This document shows, in pieces, positions 1 through 11,119 of a stretch of 64,000 nt of DNA (positions are counted from its first letter, which is position 1; each line of letters starts with the position of its first letter). Under the pieces are notes generated by a model. The model was not told the origin of the DNA. It saw only the letters and a list, made by a program, of their open reading frames with translations, and did no database searches. The stretch covers positions 310,001 to 374,000 of the forward strand of contig WHVA01000016.1 in NCBI GenBank assembly GCA_015179125.1, read 5' to 3'. The position numbers and the translations under genes are program-made. This DNA is from Gautieria morchelliformis (Eukaryota > Basidiomycota > Agaricomycetes > Gomphales > Gomphaceae).

Positions 1-1
1 A

Positions 2-1071
2 AACAATCACCTGGTCCAAGGGTTGCTCATCGACGAGTCACAGGTGCCCACCAAATGCGCCGCCTGCATCCAGGGGAAGCGACATGTGGCACCATTCCCG
101 AAGTCTGCCGAGGAGATCGCCAAAACACTGGGCGATCTGATCGTATCTGACGTATGGGGACCGGCCCAAGTTGAAGGACCAGCCCATGAGCGTTACTTTT
201 ACTCCTTCACAGATGCAAAAACAAGATACTCGGTGATCTACTTCGGGAACACAAAAGATGAGGCGCTAAAAAACTTTGAAGGTTTCAAGAACTTGGTAGA
301 AACACAAACTGGTAACAGGGTCAAAGTCTTTCGTTCTGATAACGGGGGGGAATACGTTAATAGAGCTTTCAAAGACTATTGCACCCAGCACGGTATCATT
401 ATGGAAACGACCGCACCCTATTCACCAGCCCAGAACGGTATCGCCAAACGGCTCAATAGAACCCTACTTGAACACACACGTGCCATGATTTTTGCCAAGA
501 ACTTACCCAAGACCTTGTGGCCCGAGGCAGTGGCGTATGCATGCTATATTAAAAATAGGTCACCAACCCGAGCTCTTGGAACTGGAACTACGCCTTACCA
601 AGCTTTCTTCAGGAGGAAACCCGATGTATCGCGACTTGAGGAATTTGGGACACGCTGCTGGGTAATGGTACCAGACCAACGGCGTGCCAAGTTAGATCCA
701 AAGGCGGAAGAGCACTTGTTCGTTGGCGTTGCCGAACACGCGAAGGCCTGGAAGTATTATAACAAACACTCCAGACACGTTCAGATTTCCAGAAACATCA
801 CGTTCGACGAAGAAGATACTAAACTTTACCCTGTACCTGACGAGGCTGAGACCGGAACAGCTGTGCTCGAGGGGGAGATAGGAGCGAGCGAGCAGCAGCC
901 AGGGGAGTGGATGCGGAAGAAGCAGGGGAGGCGGAAGTGAACGAAGGAGCGGAAGTGACCCCACACACATCTGTGATAACCACGACAACGCTAACTGAGA
1001 CACCGGAGATCCGACGCAGCAATCGAGTAACTAATAGGCCAGACTACAGGAAACTTAACGATCCGGATTGA
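2..1071 (+). pseudogene. pol: copia pol: GAG-preintegrase tail and integrase core
   Basis: The reading frame is open at the window edge. It starts with the end of a pre-integrase zinc-binding region (C-A-A-C followed by KRHVAPF), then the integrase core. Two acidic residues of the DDE triad are visible (DVWGP, and SDNGGEY near 345). The third position, normally the E in the NGxAERxNRT block, reads K (NGIAKRLNRT, about 434-465), so the catalytic triad is lost. The frame breaks near 900 and continues one frame over to a TGA at 1069-1071. Family knowledge: this enzyme inserts element cDNA into the nuclear genome. Clearly a dead copy. Confidence 0.9.
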
Positions 1072-1445
1072 GCACTAGTCAGCACAGACATTATCACCGA
1101 ACCACACAGCTATACCGAGGCAATTAATCGACCAGACGCGCACATTTGGGAAAAGGCAATGAAAACAGAAATAGAGCAACACCGCGAGATTGGGACATGG
1201 GAACTGGTAAAACTGCCGCCAGACCGCAATACCATTGGGTGCCGATGGGTATACGCGGTAAAAACCAGGCCAGATGGAGAGTTCAAGAAGGGGAAAGCGC
1301 GAGTGGTGGCGCAGGGGTTCACGCAAAGGCCAGGAATGGATTATTATGATATAACCTCACCCGTTGTCAAGTTTGACTCACTGCGACTCCTATTAGCCAT
1401 TGCGAACTTGGAGGACTGGGAGATCGAGATGATGGATGTGAAGGG

Positions 1446-1933
1446 TGTTGGGTGCATATATGCTCCTGCACCTAAATCAAGCATAATATATTCAATTTAC
1501 TGTATGGTGTTTCAATCTTTTCTCATACTGTTCTTGTACCATGCATCCACTTCCCTGCTTATTTTCGAAATTTTCCAGCCACTCCTTATCTCCTCATTCT
1601 ACTCTGTTATTTCTATCTTCACAGGCGGCTGCACCCAGCGGAGTTTGAAATGACTTCGACGCGCGAGCCCTTAGGCGCTAAAGGGCCGGGTGCAGGTATA
1701 TGCGTTCTGAGACAGGATTGTACTCCTCTCTCAGTGACAATAAATTCACTGAGAGAGGCGAGTAGCATTCTTTGTATTATCATAACATGTTGACTGAAAA
1801 TCATGTAGTATATTTGATTCTAGGTATTGTAATAATACATCAGTGACAATAAATTCACTGAGAGAGTATATTTGATTCTAGCTTTCTAAGAACTCTACCG
1901 AACCTTCCCTGCCATAGCCCTTAGTTGCTAACA
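1446..1933 (+). mobile_element. 488-bp solo LTR (family S), inserted in copia RT
   Basis: Begins TGTTGGGTGC and ends GTTGCTAACA, with imperfect TGTTR/YAACA termini. It is flanked by a 5-bp target duplication AAGGG (1441-1445 and 1934-1938); removing insert plus one duplicate restores the RT frame exactly. A second copy of the same length lies at 24239-24726 in reverse orientation with a different duplicate (GGTGC). No internal coding sequence is present, so this is the product of LTR-LTR recombination. It is younger than the copia host. Confidence 0.93.
1725..1758 (+). promoter_or_regulatory. hairpin presenting AATAAA in its loop (LTR poly(A) signal)
   Basis: A perfect 13-bp inverted repeat (1725-1737 pairs with 1746-1758) encloses an 8-nt loop reading CAATAAAT, so the canonical AATAAA (1739-1744) is displayed in the loop. 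The loop and one arm recur at about 1839-1866 in the same LTR. The reverse-orientation copy of this LTR keeps the full hairpin (24416-24449). Position inside an LTR suggests the element's polyadenylation signal; that role is inference. Confidence 0.6.
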
Positions 1934-3167
1934 AAGGGAGCTTATCTGAACTCAGAATTGGTGGAGGAAATCTACATGAGACAGCCAGAAGGGTTCAACG
2001 ATGGATCTGGACGAGTGTTGAAGCTACGCCGAGAGCTATCTATGGACTTAAACAGGCAGGGCGCGCTTGGCACCAGCGGCTCCGAAACGAACTACTCGAC
2101 CTCGGTTACATCCAAAGCTCCGCCGATGAATGTATCTACATTAGGAAGTCCGGACCCAACATCGAGGCCATAGCCGTTTACGTTGACGATCTGGGATTAG
2201 TGGCGAATACAGTCAGTGGGATGACCAGGGTAAAGGAAGAGCTCAATGGGAAGTTTGTGATGACAGATTTAGGGAGAATGGACAGGATTCTGGGTATAAG
2301 GGTGGAAAGGAACAGGGAGGAGGGGACCCTCAAGATCTTGCAAGGACCGTACATCGACGTCATGCTCACACGATTCAATATGCAGGAGGCGTACCCGGTA
2401 GCAACCCCGTTCAGCACCTCCACCAAACTCGACATACCTCTTGAATCAGGGGGAGAGCCTAAAATCAATGTGCCCTACGCCCAGGCAATTGGGTCACTCA
2501 TGTACGCGGCGCTTGGAACTCGACACGACATCGCTTTCGCAATCCAGCACCTCAGCCAATTCACCAATTCTTATGGGCCGGAGCACTGGACTGCGATCAA
2601 ACATGTCCTTCGTTATCTCAAAGGGACGCGAGACGGGGGTATCCTCTACAGGAAGGAAACTAAAGACGACCTTGAGCTGTTCACCGATGCAGACTACGCC
2701 AACAGATCCGACGCTAGATCAATTGGAGGATATGTGGCGATACTGGGTGGGGGGTCAATTGCCTGGAGCTCTAAGGTCCAACGCACCATCTCTCTGTCCA
2801 CGACCGAGGCTGAATATATTGCCATTACCGAGGGAGCTAAAGAACTCGTTTGGCTTAGGAGGGCGCTCCAAGAACTGGGTTTTTATCAAGATAAACCGAC
2901 GTCGATCAGATCCGATAATCTTGGGGCCATCACCCTTTCCCACGACGCTACGTATCACGCTCAGACTAAACACATAAATGTTGCCTACCATTTCATCCGT
3001 GAGAAAGTGGCTTCCAACGAAGCTTCACTCACATACGTCAGGTCGAAGGAGAATCCTGCGGATTTAATGACTAAGGGTCTTGAGGGACATCAGCACAGAT
3101 ATCTGCGTGGAAAGTTGGGTTTTGTTGAGGATAGGGGGAGTGTCGATCTTACCGAAGTGAGGGGGAG

Positions 3168-3444
3168 TGTTGGGAATTGAATTCTCGCACCCGACACTTC
3201 GGTATAACAACGTGTCTCGGTGCCGAGACAAAGGATGGTGGACGGCGGAAAGTATGCAGGGGGTAAGGAACGGTGGACAATGGAGAATATGCAAAGCCAG
3301 TGGCACTTGCAGACAATAGGTCTTTAGTATAATTAGAACGAGCTCTTGTGTATTTAAGGCAGCGACCTGGGTCGCTGCTCACTATCAAATTAACAACTTC
3401 ATCTTATATCTTACTTCGACATATACTAGAGAGACCTTAAAACA
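3168..3444 (+). repeat. putative 3' LTR of the copia element
   Basis: Starts TGTTGGGAATTG directly after a purine-rich tract and ends near TTAAAACA at 3444, about 277 bp. A TATA-like TATTTAAG lies near 3351. The start is well supported by its place after the RNase H frame; the end is a best guess because the 5' LTR and target duplication are not in the window. Confidence 0.5.
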
Positions 3445-4838
3445 AGCTATGAGAGCCCAAGCTTCAACTTGAAGCTCAAGCTGGTCCTTGTCACCACCAG
3501 CCTTGGCTGCTAACGCTTTACCGGTTACCACTAGCCTTCACAGTGACTTTACATCTTACTTTATGAATGCCCCCCACGCAGCGCCTGAGAGGATGGGTGC
3601 ACCCCGTTCCCTCCTGTTCCCTGTATCCCATGCCATATACACTATGATATCTGATGCACAGTTCCCAGACAGACGCACACGCACACCTACACTGCGCGCA
3701 GCACCCTCGGCCTCTTCCTCCTCCTCCCGCTGCTCACCCGCCACCCCGCACACTCCGCACACGCCGCGCTCTCGCCGCTGTCACCTGCTGCCCCCCCGGC
3801 CTCGCGCACCACGCTCCTGCACAACTAGAGGCTGGCGTTGCCCGCGGGGCCCTTGTCGAAGTCATAGGAGTACAGCTTTTTATACTTAGAACTAAAAATA
3901 TTTTTATTTGCTTCTCAAAGTGACCGGTCGTCATATGTCGTCATTGCGTTGGAGAGGATTATGTTAGATAAGGCTGCAGCATTCGTCATGGGCGACGTCA
4001 TGACATACGTTTCCGTTATAAAAAGGATTTTGTTGTTTACTGCGGTGTTGTAGTAATGTCGCCTTCGTCTGCGGAAATGGTGCCTATTCTTTTCATTGAT
4101 CCAATTAAGATTACATATAAATAATAATATACTTAAAGTAATTGACCCGTTGGCTTTGCCAGGAAGCCTGGTTTGGATGAGCTTCCCATTGCCTGAGGCT
4201 GTTTAGTCTCAGGCAGCCGTCCTGACAGTGCTGAGCAGGGTGGCTGCGCGTGTTAAAACGCTCTGATCTTCTGGAATAAGGCAAGCCTATGTTTTTTTTA
4301 TTTTTAAAATCCATTTATATCCTTTGAGGCTTAGGCTCATGTAGGGTAACACAGCGCGTGTAGCTATTGAGTGCCCGTTGTCAAGGATTGCAAAACATTG
4401 GCCCTAAGGCGGGGATGTCCCAAGACAGACTAACACCCCTTGAATGATTAGCTGCTGTAGTGTATGATAAATAGAATGAGTGAAAACAAGGTGCACAGGC
4501 ATGTCCTGTATTGCATTAGAAAGGGCCCATGTGCAGTCATTTTGTATCTATGAAAGGGACCATTTCAGAAAACAAGAGGAGGAGCAGGAAACCAGTGGGC
4601 TGGGGGGTGCACGTTGTGCGGGCGCAGGCAGGGCATCAGGGCAACAGTGGGTCTGACTCTGGGCATGTGGGGAGAGCGTGCAGGCAAGCGGATGGGCAGT
4701 GGGACTACGTGGTGCGAGCAGTTTGTAGCGATGGCGCGTGCTACTAGCAATGTACAGCATGTGTGTGGGGCGTAGTGTTGCTTGACAGGGTGAGCGAGGT
4801 ATTTGAGTGGGTTGGGTGTACCTGTTGGGGAAATTCAG
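3445..4838. other. no recognisable gene; LINE1 3' flank
   Basis: I find no supported coding sequence here. A GC-rich, CAC/CCG-rich low-complexity patch lies at about 3650-3860. A short hairpin (GCCTGAG 4191-4197 with CTCAGGC 4208-4214) is present. The part nearest 4838 is probably LINE1 3' untranslated sequence, but I cannot place the LINE 3' end: no poly(A)/poly(T) tract or target duplicate is evident. Confidence 0.5.
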
Positions 4839-5437
4839 TTAGTAGTCTGGCGTGGTGGAGCTGCGATTAGTTGCATGTGGGATGCTGGGAGGGGTCTGCC
4901 GTGTGTGTGCGGGCGCATGAAATCGCCCAGTTGCATTGGCGTACTCGAGGGTGTGGTCGACACAGGACGGGTCTGATAAGAGCTTGGAGATGTTGAAGGC
5001 GTCCCGTCCTAGCTTGTTGAGCAGTGACTGTTGGTGCCCTGTATGTGCAGGGTAGGATAGCAGAAAGTGTTGGATCGATTCCTCCTTCTGATTGCAAGCA
5101 GGAAATAACGGGGTCCCTACCAGCCCCATGGTATACAGGTGTCTCTGCAGCTGAGCGTGTCCGGTCCTAAGCTGTATGAGTATAGTGGATTGGCGATGGG
5201 GTAAGGCTGCTGCAAGCTTGCGGTAATCTGCTGATGGGGCCTTAGGGTCGACTGCGTGAAACCTTGAATATCTAGGTGACTTGGCGAAGAGCTGTCGTGC
5301 ATCCCCCTTCAACTTCTTGTTGTGGGCTGCCTTCAGTGTGGACTTGCCGGAGGGAATGGAGGAGCATAGTATCGGGGGGGGGGGGGGGGGGGGGGCGTGT
5401 GCTGGGCTACTTTGCCCCTTTGCGGCTTGCTTGGCGA

Positions 5438-6115
5438 CAGGGCTGTCCACGAGTCCAGGTTCCTGCAGGTGACTCGCAGTTCAACCTGTGATTTTAACCT
5501 GCAGATCCAACTCCCACAAGTCCAGGTGACCTGGCGCCTAAAAACCTGCCAAGTCCAGGTTTGGCCTTTGGAATTCCGCAGGTGACTTGCAGACCTGCAA
5601 GCCTTACATTCCAAGAATTCATGTCATTCAACTACTATTACCTCCTTCTGCACAACAGCCTTCTTGACATGCTTACTCTTATCATGCAGCAACTCTACAA
5701 CACATTCCTCAAGGAACAAGTCCTTTGTATGACAGCCATGTGCTGAGTATGGTTCTGGCATGTGTCGACTCTTCCTTCAGAGAGCGACACATCTGTGATA
5801 CAGTCAGTCGGCCCTGACTGAATGCACGTTCGACATCTGTGGATGTTGCTAGAGGAGCATGGTCAAAATAGGATGTAAGGATGTGTGAAATAGCTCACCC
5901 CCATCCCCATGGGAGGTGACGCGTCATGCACTCGCACGGGATGAGTCAGCTCGGAGTAATCTGGCAAGTCACTGCAAGTCACCCACAGGTTTAACCTGCG
6001 GGTCCAAGTCAACCTGCAGAAAAACTCAGGTCAAGTCCAGGTTCCACTTCTGGAAGCTGGCAAACCTGCGAGTCCAAGTCCAGGTAACCTGCAGGTTGAC
6101 TCGTGGACAGCCCTG
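5438..6115. mobile_element. hAT-type nonautonomous element, 678 bp
   Basis: Terminal inverted repeats read CAGGGCTGTCCACGAGTC at both ends. They are flanked by a perfect 8-bp target duplication CTTGGCGA (5430-5437 and 6116-6123). Excising element plus one duplicate restores the LINE1 RNase H / C-terminal frame. An 8-bp duplication and CAGGG start are hAT hallmarks. The interior has repeated AGGTGACCTGCAGG-like segments in both orientations and no transposase frame, so it needed a helper. It is younger than LINE1. Confidence 0.93.
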
Positions 6116-9100
6116 CTTGGCGAGTTCGTCAGCTGCCTCATTGCCCTGCGCACCATTGTGTCCCGGGACCCAATATAGTTCGATGGGAACATGTCATTGT
6201 TGCTTGGATATGGCGCTCATCTGCTTGAGGTAGTGGTCCACTAGATACTGGCCCGGTGAACTCTTAAAGCTGGCCATTGCCTTAATGGTGGCCTGATTGT
6301 TGATGGCAACTGAGGCATCCTCTAGGAAATTGAAGTCCTGTAAGATGGTTGCTGATAATATGAGCCCTACTAGTTCCGCCTCATATACTGTGTGACACTT
6401 GTCAGTCCCTAAGTGGTATTGCAGTGACTTGCATTTCGTTCCATTGATGAATTGAACTGCTGCTGCACCGACACCCCCTTCCAGATTTGACCCATCAGCG
6501 TATATCCTCACTGTATTGTGGTTGGCCTTGTCATATGCTAGGGCCTGTTTCTTGTCGCTGTGCACTGTGGTCTGGAAGGGCAGGCCCCACAATGGCTTGT
6601 GGTGCAGGGGTTGAACGGTCTCTACCACCCCCAGTTTCAGATTGTGTGCGTGTAACAGCTCATGCAAGGGGGATCTGTGTTTTTGGACATATCGCGTGGC
6701 CCGCCGCACATGCTTATGCAACAAGTGCCCATCCAGGAGTGTCAGCATGCATAATGTTGCATTATAGGTGTGTTGGGCTAGTCACATTTTGATAGGCAGA
6801 AGATTGGCATGTGCATCCAGAAGGTCAGTTGGCATGGAGGGAAGCACTCCAGTGATGTAGAGTGATGCCATTCTCTGTACCCTTGCCATTTTACTCACCA
6901 TACCTACCGATCCCGTGGTTTTCTTGCTGCCAAGTTCTTTGCATACAGGTGTGCACCATACATCTGCAGCATAGAGCATCTTCGGTATGGCTATACTGAG
7001 GTAAAGATGCCTCATGTTACGGTATGACATGCCTTTGGTTGGCTTCGCTAAGCGGTGGAACTGCATTACCCAGTTGGTTCCTTTGGCGGCTGCGTACAGT
7101 GCTTGCTCTTTGAACCTTAACTCCTGGTCGAGTATGACTCCCAGCAGTTTGTGCATGGGGGTGGGGGTGATGACCACGCTGTTTATGTTGATGGCCAGTC
7201 TCTGGAGCGGTTTGGTTTTTCCCTTGTGTTCAGGGTCCTTCTCCTGTTTCCTGGTAAAGTCCATCAGCTGCATCTTGTCAAGCTCAAATTGGGAGCTGTG
7301 TGTTTGAGACCAGTCATGGGCTCCGCCTTTTCTGTTCATCATCCGGGCAAGCATCGCGTGTGTTTGGTCGAACGTGGCACCTGCAGCCAGATAGGTGACA
7401 TTGTCAATGAATGCCGGTGCTAGTTCCCCATGGTTTCGCTTAGCTAGCTCAATCAGACCTGCATTGCAGAAATGATATAGTATGACAGAGATAGGATTGC
7501 CTTGGTCGCAGCCATTGTCGATGTTGAGCAGGTTCGATATGTAGTCGTCAAACTGTATGCGGGTCTGCCCGCCTTGTAGCCTGTTCCTTATCCAGTCAGT
7601 GTACTGTTGTGGTATACCTTTTGTATGCATATTATGCAGCAGCCTGTCGACAGTGACACTGGGGAATGCTCCTTTCTCGTCCAGAAATAGAGCTGAGACT
7701 GCACTGCCCTTCCTCCATTGTTCATTTATGAAGTCTACAGTGAGGTGCAGGGCATCCATTGTGTTTTGGCCTGTGCGTCCTCCGAGGTTAGTGTTGAGGA
7801 GGAGGTAATGTGCTTCGGCGTGGTAGGAAAGGGTCTCGGCAATGCATGCTGAGAGAGACTTTGCCAGTGCTTCCATCAGGGTAATTGGGCGGTACGCTTT
7901 GGCTACTGTATAATCTGATTTCCCTGGCTTGCGCAAAACTGCGATGGTCCTTGTTTTCCATTGCTGTGGGTAGGTGTTGAGATGGAAAGTAGCATGGTAT
8001 ATACTGCATAGATGTGGGGTTAGTATGTCTGCGCAATGTGTTAGCACTGAATTGGATAGGCCTGACGGCCCTGCTGCCTTGTATGGACTCATTCTCCCGA
8101 TTGCTCTCAGTATTGGTTGGTCAGATATTGGCTCGGAGTCGAATACTGGCGGCGGATACTGGTTGGCGCTATGCTCTTGCAACTGGGCACCTTGCGATGG
8201 GAAGAATGACTTGAAGAGTAGCTGACTCTTCTGCTCATTGTCTGTTATCATGTCTACTGTTCCGTTGTCCGATGGTGCCTTAAGTGGTGGGACTCTTGTG
8301 CGTCCACCATCTGTTGACAGTCCAGACACTACTCAATTCGCTGTCCATATGCTGGTCTCATCTGCATTTTCAAGCCAATTGACCCAGAAGTCCTCCTTGG
8401 TTGTGCATATTAGCTGAGTGTAGTCATTTCACGTGTCACGGTATTCCTGGTGACTCGGGTGCTCTACATTGTTTCATGCTTTGTTGGAATGTCTTGCAGC
8501 CACTCACATCCGTGATCGCGCTTGGCTTAGCTCTCTGGTCCACCACCACTTGGAGTATGGGGATGGGCCTCGAATATGGCACTAGCTCTTCTACTGTGGT
8601 GTTGATGGCCGTGGTAAGCTGCACAAGCCTGTCCTCCAGCTCCTCGGTGTCGGTTATTTCGGTGGGGGGTGGCAGTGCCCCTAGCCGCACTTGCAGCTGT
8701 TTGCGGAACTCCATCCAGTCCACCTGTCTCCAGTTCCGCTGTGGTGGTTCTTCTGCCCCGGGAGTTGACAAATTGATAATGCTGGAGATGGGGGAGTGAT
8801 CTGTGCATGGAGGTTGTAGTTTGGGGTGGACGGTGCATTGGAGAAAGAGGTCATGAAGAGATGAGGTGCAGAATATGTTGTCCGGTCACGTAAGGTTCTT
8901 CGAGTTTGACACTCGCAAGGTTGGGGTATCTTTGGGGAGAGCCATGAGCAGGTCGTATTGGGATAGTAGGTCTAAAAGTGTCTGTGCGGTGTCTAGATTG
9001 GTGGCAGTGAATAGGTGCGAGTTGCACTCCTCATCCCATAGGGGGTGGTGCCTATTGAAGTCCCCCGCCCATATCACCTTGGTTGCATCCATTATTCTTG

Positions 9101-9201
9101 CCCCCTGAGCATTGGCTTGTATAGCATCATACATTATATTGAGACTCTGTGAGTATTCTCCATCATTGTAAATATTAAATAAGGTCACCGGTCCTGCATT
9201 G

Positions 9202-9601
9202 CACTGCAGGCATATAAAAGTTTTCTTGTCTGAAAAATGTTCAAAAAACTGTAAAGATCTTCCAAATATTTTGAGTGTTTTTTATGTAAAAAAAAATATA
9301 ATAAAATTTTGTGTTTTTATCAGAATCTGTTGAGCAAGAAAATTGTAAAAAAAATTCAAAGTTTTTTTGAGGGTTTTTTATGGGTTTCTTTGTGTTTTCA
9401 CGGAGAAACTTATAAAAACACATAAAAAAACCTGCAAAAAAACTTTAAACATTTTTACAATTTCCTTGCTCAACAAATTCTAACAAAAACACAAAATTTT
9501 GTTAAAGTTTTTTTACATTAAAAACACTAAAGAAATTTGGAATATCTTTACAGTTTTTTAAACAGTTTTTCAGACCAGAAATTTTTTATATGCCTCCAGT
9601 G
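9202..9601. mobile_element. CACTA-like foldback element, 400 bp, AT-rich
   Basis: Ends CACTGCAGGCATATAAAA and, inverted, CACTGGAGGCATATAAAA. The two halves are inverted copies of each other over roughly 190 bp each, so the whole element can fold on itself. A 3-bp duplication TTG flanks it (9199-9201, 9602-9604), and excision restores the LINE1 endonuclease frame. CACTN ends plus 3-bp duplications fit the CACTA (CMC/EnSpm) superfamily; the superfamily call is inference, the element boundaries are directly seen. No coding capacity. Confidence 0.85.
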
Positions 9602-9868
9602 TTGGTGTGTATTAGGACAGCCCCCACGTCCTGCAAGGGAATCGCGATTTGCTGCCAGGTGCTGGTACATAGCCGTCTGTTGATGAAAGTGACCCCTGGG
9701 TCTTCTTGGGGTTGTCCCAATGTGCTTTGGGGGTTAGTGAGTACCACCTGTGATTAATTCATGTGTGTCCTAGAAAATCAAAATAGGGCTCCTGAATGAT
9801 GATTAGGTTGTAAATGTTGGGGTCTGTGGAGTTGATAAGGTCTTGTTGCGCTGTGCTGGACTTGTTGA

Positions 9869-10811
9869 GAGCCCGTTCGACTATGGAATTGTATGGAATC
9901 ACACACCCAAAATGAGATCACGTTGATTCCAGATGATTCCGAAAATTGCGTGAGATTGTGTGACCGTTCGGCTGACACAATTTCGGAAATTGCCAACTTC
10001 TGCGATTGCAATTTTCATAGGTAAGTTGGAATTCTGGTTCTGACCAGAATTCCTCGTTATTTTGAAAACCGAATCGCCCTCCATCATTACACCAGGTCAC
10101 TCTACGCACTACGTCATGGCGGTTCCCAGATCGGACAAGCCAAAAAAGGAAAGCGTTGACTGGACAGCTGAAGAGGAGGCCGAGCTCGTCGCTGTACTCC
10201 TCCAAGCACGCGAGGGTGGTACTCAAGCGGAATCGGGCTGGAAGGCCACCACTTGGAGTCTTGTTGTCACAGCATTGGCAACAAAGTTCAGTCCTGCAGT
10301 AGCCAAGAAAATAGGGCCCTGTAAGACGTGCTGGCAGCGCGTAAGTACCTTTTCAATTCTATACTACTGGTTTCTAATCTACTAGTTAGCTCAAGACACA
10401 TTACAAGATAGTCAAAACATTGTGTGAGCAACCTGGGTTCGGATGGAATGAGGGCAAGAAGCTTGTCATGGCATAGAAAGAGGTGTGGGATGCGTATATC
10501 CTGGTAAGTACATGTGCCGCGTATCTATTCGGTGTTTCTGGAGCCTCTCCGATGTGCCCCGTCTCAATCAGGAATGTACTGGCACCATTGCTTTCTTCGA
10601 AGTGGTGCGGTGGCAGCGGTGCAGAGGAAAAATTCTCAGAATTTCAGTTTGGAAGTGTTCGGCTGCCTTCGGTGAAATTGAGCAAAATCACACATTTTGA
10701 GTGTCGCATTCGGCGGGCTGAAACTGAGCAAACGAGATCACAATACCGCACCACCCGAATTGACATTGCGTTTTCTAATTGCGAATTACAATTCCGCCGC
10801 CGAACGAGCTC
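9869..10811 (+). mobile_element. PIF/Harbinger-like nonautonomous element, 943 bp, carrying a Myb/SANT gene relic
   Basis: Ends GAGCCCGTTCG and (inverted) GAGCTCGTTCG, with the similarity running about 25 bp inward. A 3-bp duplication TGA flanks it (9866-9868 and 10812-10814), and excision restores the first codons of the LINE1 endonuclease. Short repeats and 3-bp duplications fit PIF/Harbinger, and such elements encode a Myb/SANT partner of the transposase, which is what the interior shows. No transposase is present. TGA rather than TWA is slightly off the usual target. Confidence 0.82.
10116..10503 (+). pseudogene. Myb/SANT-like DNA-binding domain gene, truncated
   Basis: ATG at 10116 opens a frame with a Myb/SANT-like (trihelix-type) helix region: D-W-T-A-E-E-E-A-E-L, then GWKATTWSLV and CKTCWQR. 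An intron at 10341-10389 (GTAAGT...TTAG, 49 nt) joins to KTHYKIVKTL and GFGWNEGKK. A TAG stop interrupts the second exon near 10471 before EVWDAYI, and a GT donor follows at 10504 with no recognisable downstream exon. In PIF/Harbinger families this protein binds the element ends with the transposase; here it is a relic. Family assignment rests on motif spacing. Confidence 0.65.
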
Positions 10812-11119
10812 TGAGGTTCTGTTGCCAGATCTTCAAAGTCGCAATTTTTTCCATGGGCTGACTAGTCATGGGAGCTGTGGTTGAGCTGGGATGCTCTCTC
10901 ATTCTGTCGTGTTCCAAATCCCATGTTACTTAAGGAAAGCTGGTGGTTTTGTTGGGCATGACTGGGTCTTCTTGATCCGTCGGCTTGTCACCTGGTGGTC
11001 GAACGGCCTCAGGGTGGGCGTGATGTGACCCGGGAGCACATTCGGTGTCCGTATTCTGGCCTGTACATGTCAGCTTCTGGGCGATAAGTGTTGATGTTCG
11101 TTGTGGCGCAGTATCGCAG

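Larger units (their letters stand above)
1072..3180 (+). pseudogene. pol: copia pol: reverse transcriptase and RNase H, split by a solo LTR
   Basis: RT begins around 1135 (WEKAMKTEIEQ, GCRWVYAVK) and is cut at 1445 by a 488-bp insert; it resumes at 1939 in the codon expected after removing the insert and one 5-bp duplicate. A further frameshift lies near 2032, in the LRRAIYGLKQ block. After it the frame runs cleanly: catalytic YVDDL at about 2178-2192, RNase H with DADYAN (about 2690) and TEAEY (about 2802-2816), ending at 3180. RT and RNase H residues are intact, so the damage is to the frame, not the active sites. Role in a live copy: copying element RNA to DNA in cytoplasmic particles. Confidence 0.92.
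1..3444 (+). mobile_element. Ty1/copia LTR retrotransposon, 5' part outside window, inactive
   Basis: Domain order integrase, reverse transcriptase, RNase H, 3' LTR identifies a copia (Pseudoviridae-type) element; gag, protease and 5' LTR lie left of the window. A purine-rich tract (3156-3167) precedes a putative LTR start TGTTGGG at 3168. The body is broken by a frameshift near 900, a stop at 1069-1071, an inserted solo LTR at 1446-1933 and a frameshift near 2032, so it cannot make a full polyprotein. Identification is firm; the right boundary is tentative. Confidence 0.9.
4839..10854 (-). pseudogene. LINE1 ORF2 (endonuclease, RT, RNase H, C-terminal zinc finger), decayed
   Basis: Starts at an ATG read from 10854 downward, giving the endonuclease N-terminus (KIWQQNL, IIQEPYFDFLG), then GDFNRHHPLWDE. 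RT keeps the LDEKGAFPS block, but the catalytic F-V-D-D motif reads F-I-D-N (within APAFIDNVTY), removing one metal-binding aspartate. A single TGA at 6782-6784 separates RT from RNase H. RNase H has YADGSN, YEAELV and the WVPGHNGAQGNEAADE block. The tail carries RTGHAQLQRHLYTMG. Several stops lie at about 8330-8430. Known role: target-primed reverse transcription. This copy is dead. Confidence 0.9.

Noticed and set aside
3488..3934. Overlapping open frames on both strands in a CAC/CCG-rich patch
   Set aside because: Low-complexity composition keeps several frames open at once; no domain, splice pattern or conserved copy supports a gene.
5378..5400. Long G-run that could be a G-quadruplex or LINE tail
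   Set aside because: It lies inside the LINE1 C-terminal frame as a Pro stretch; more likely slippage. No functional evidence.
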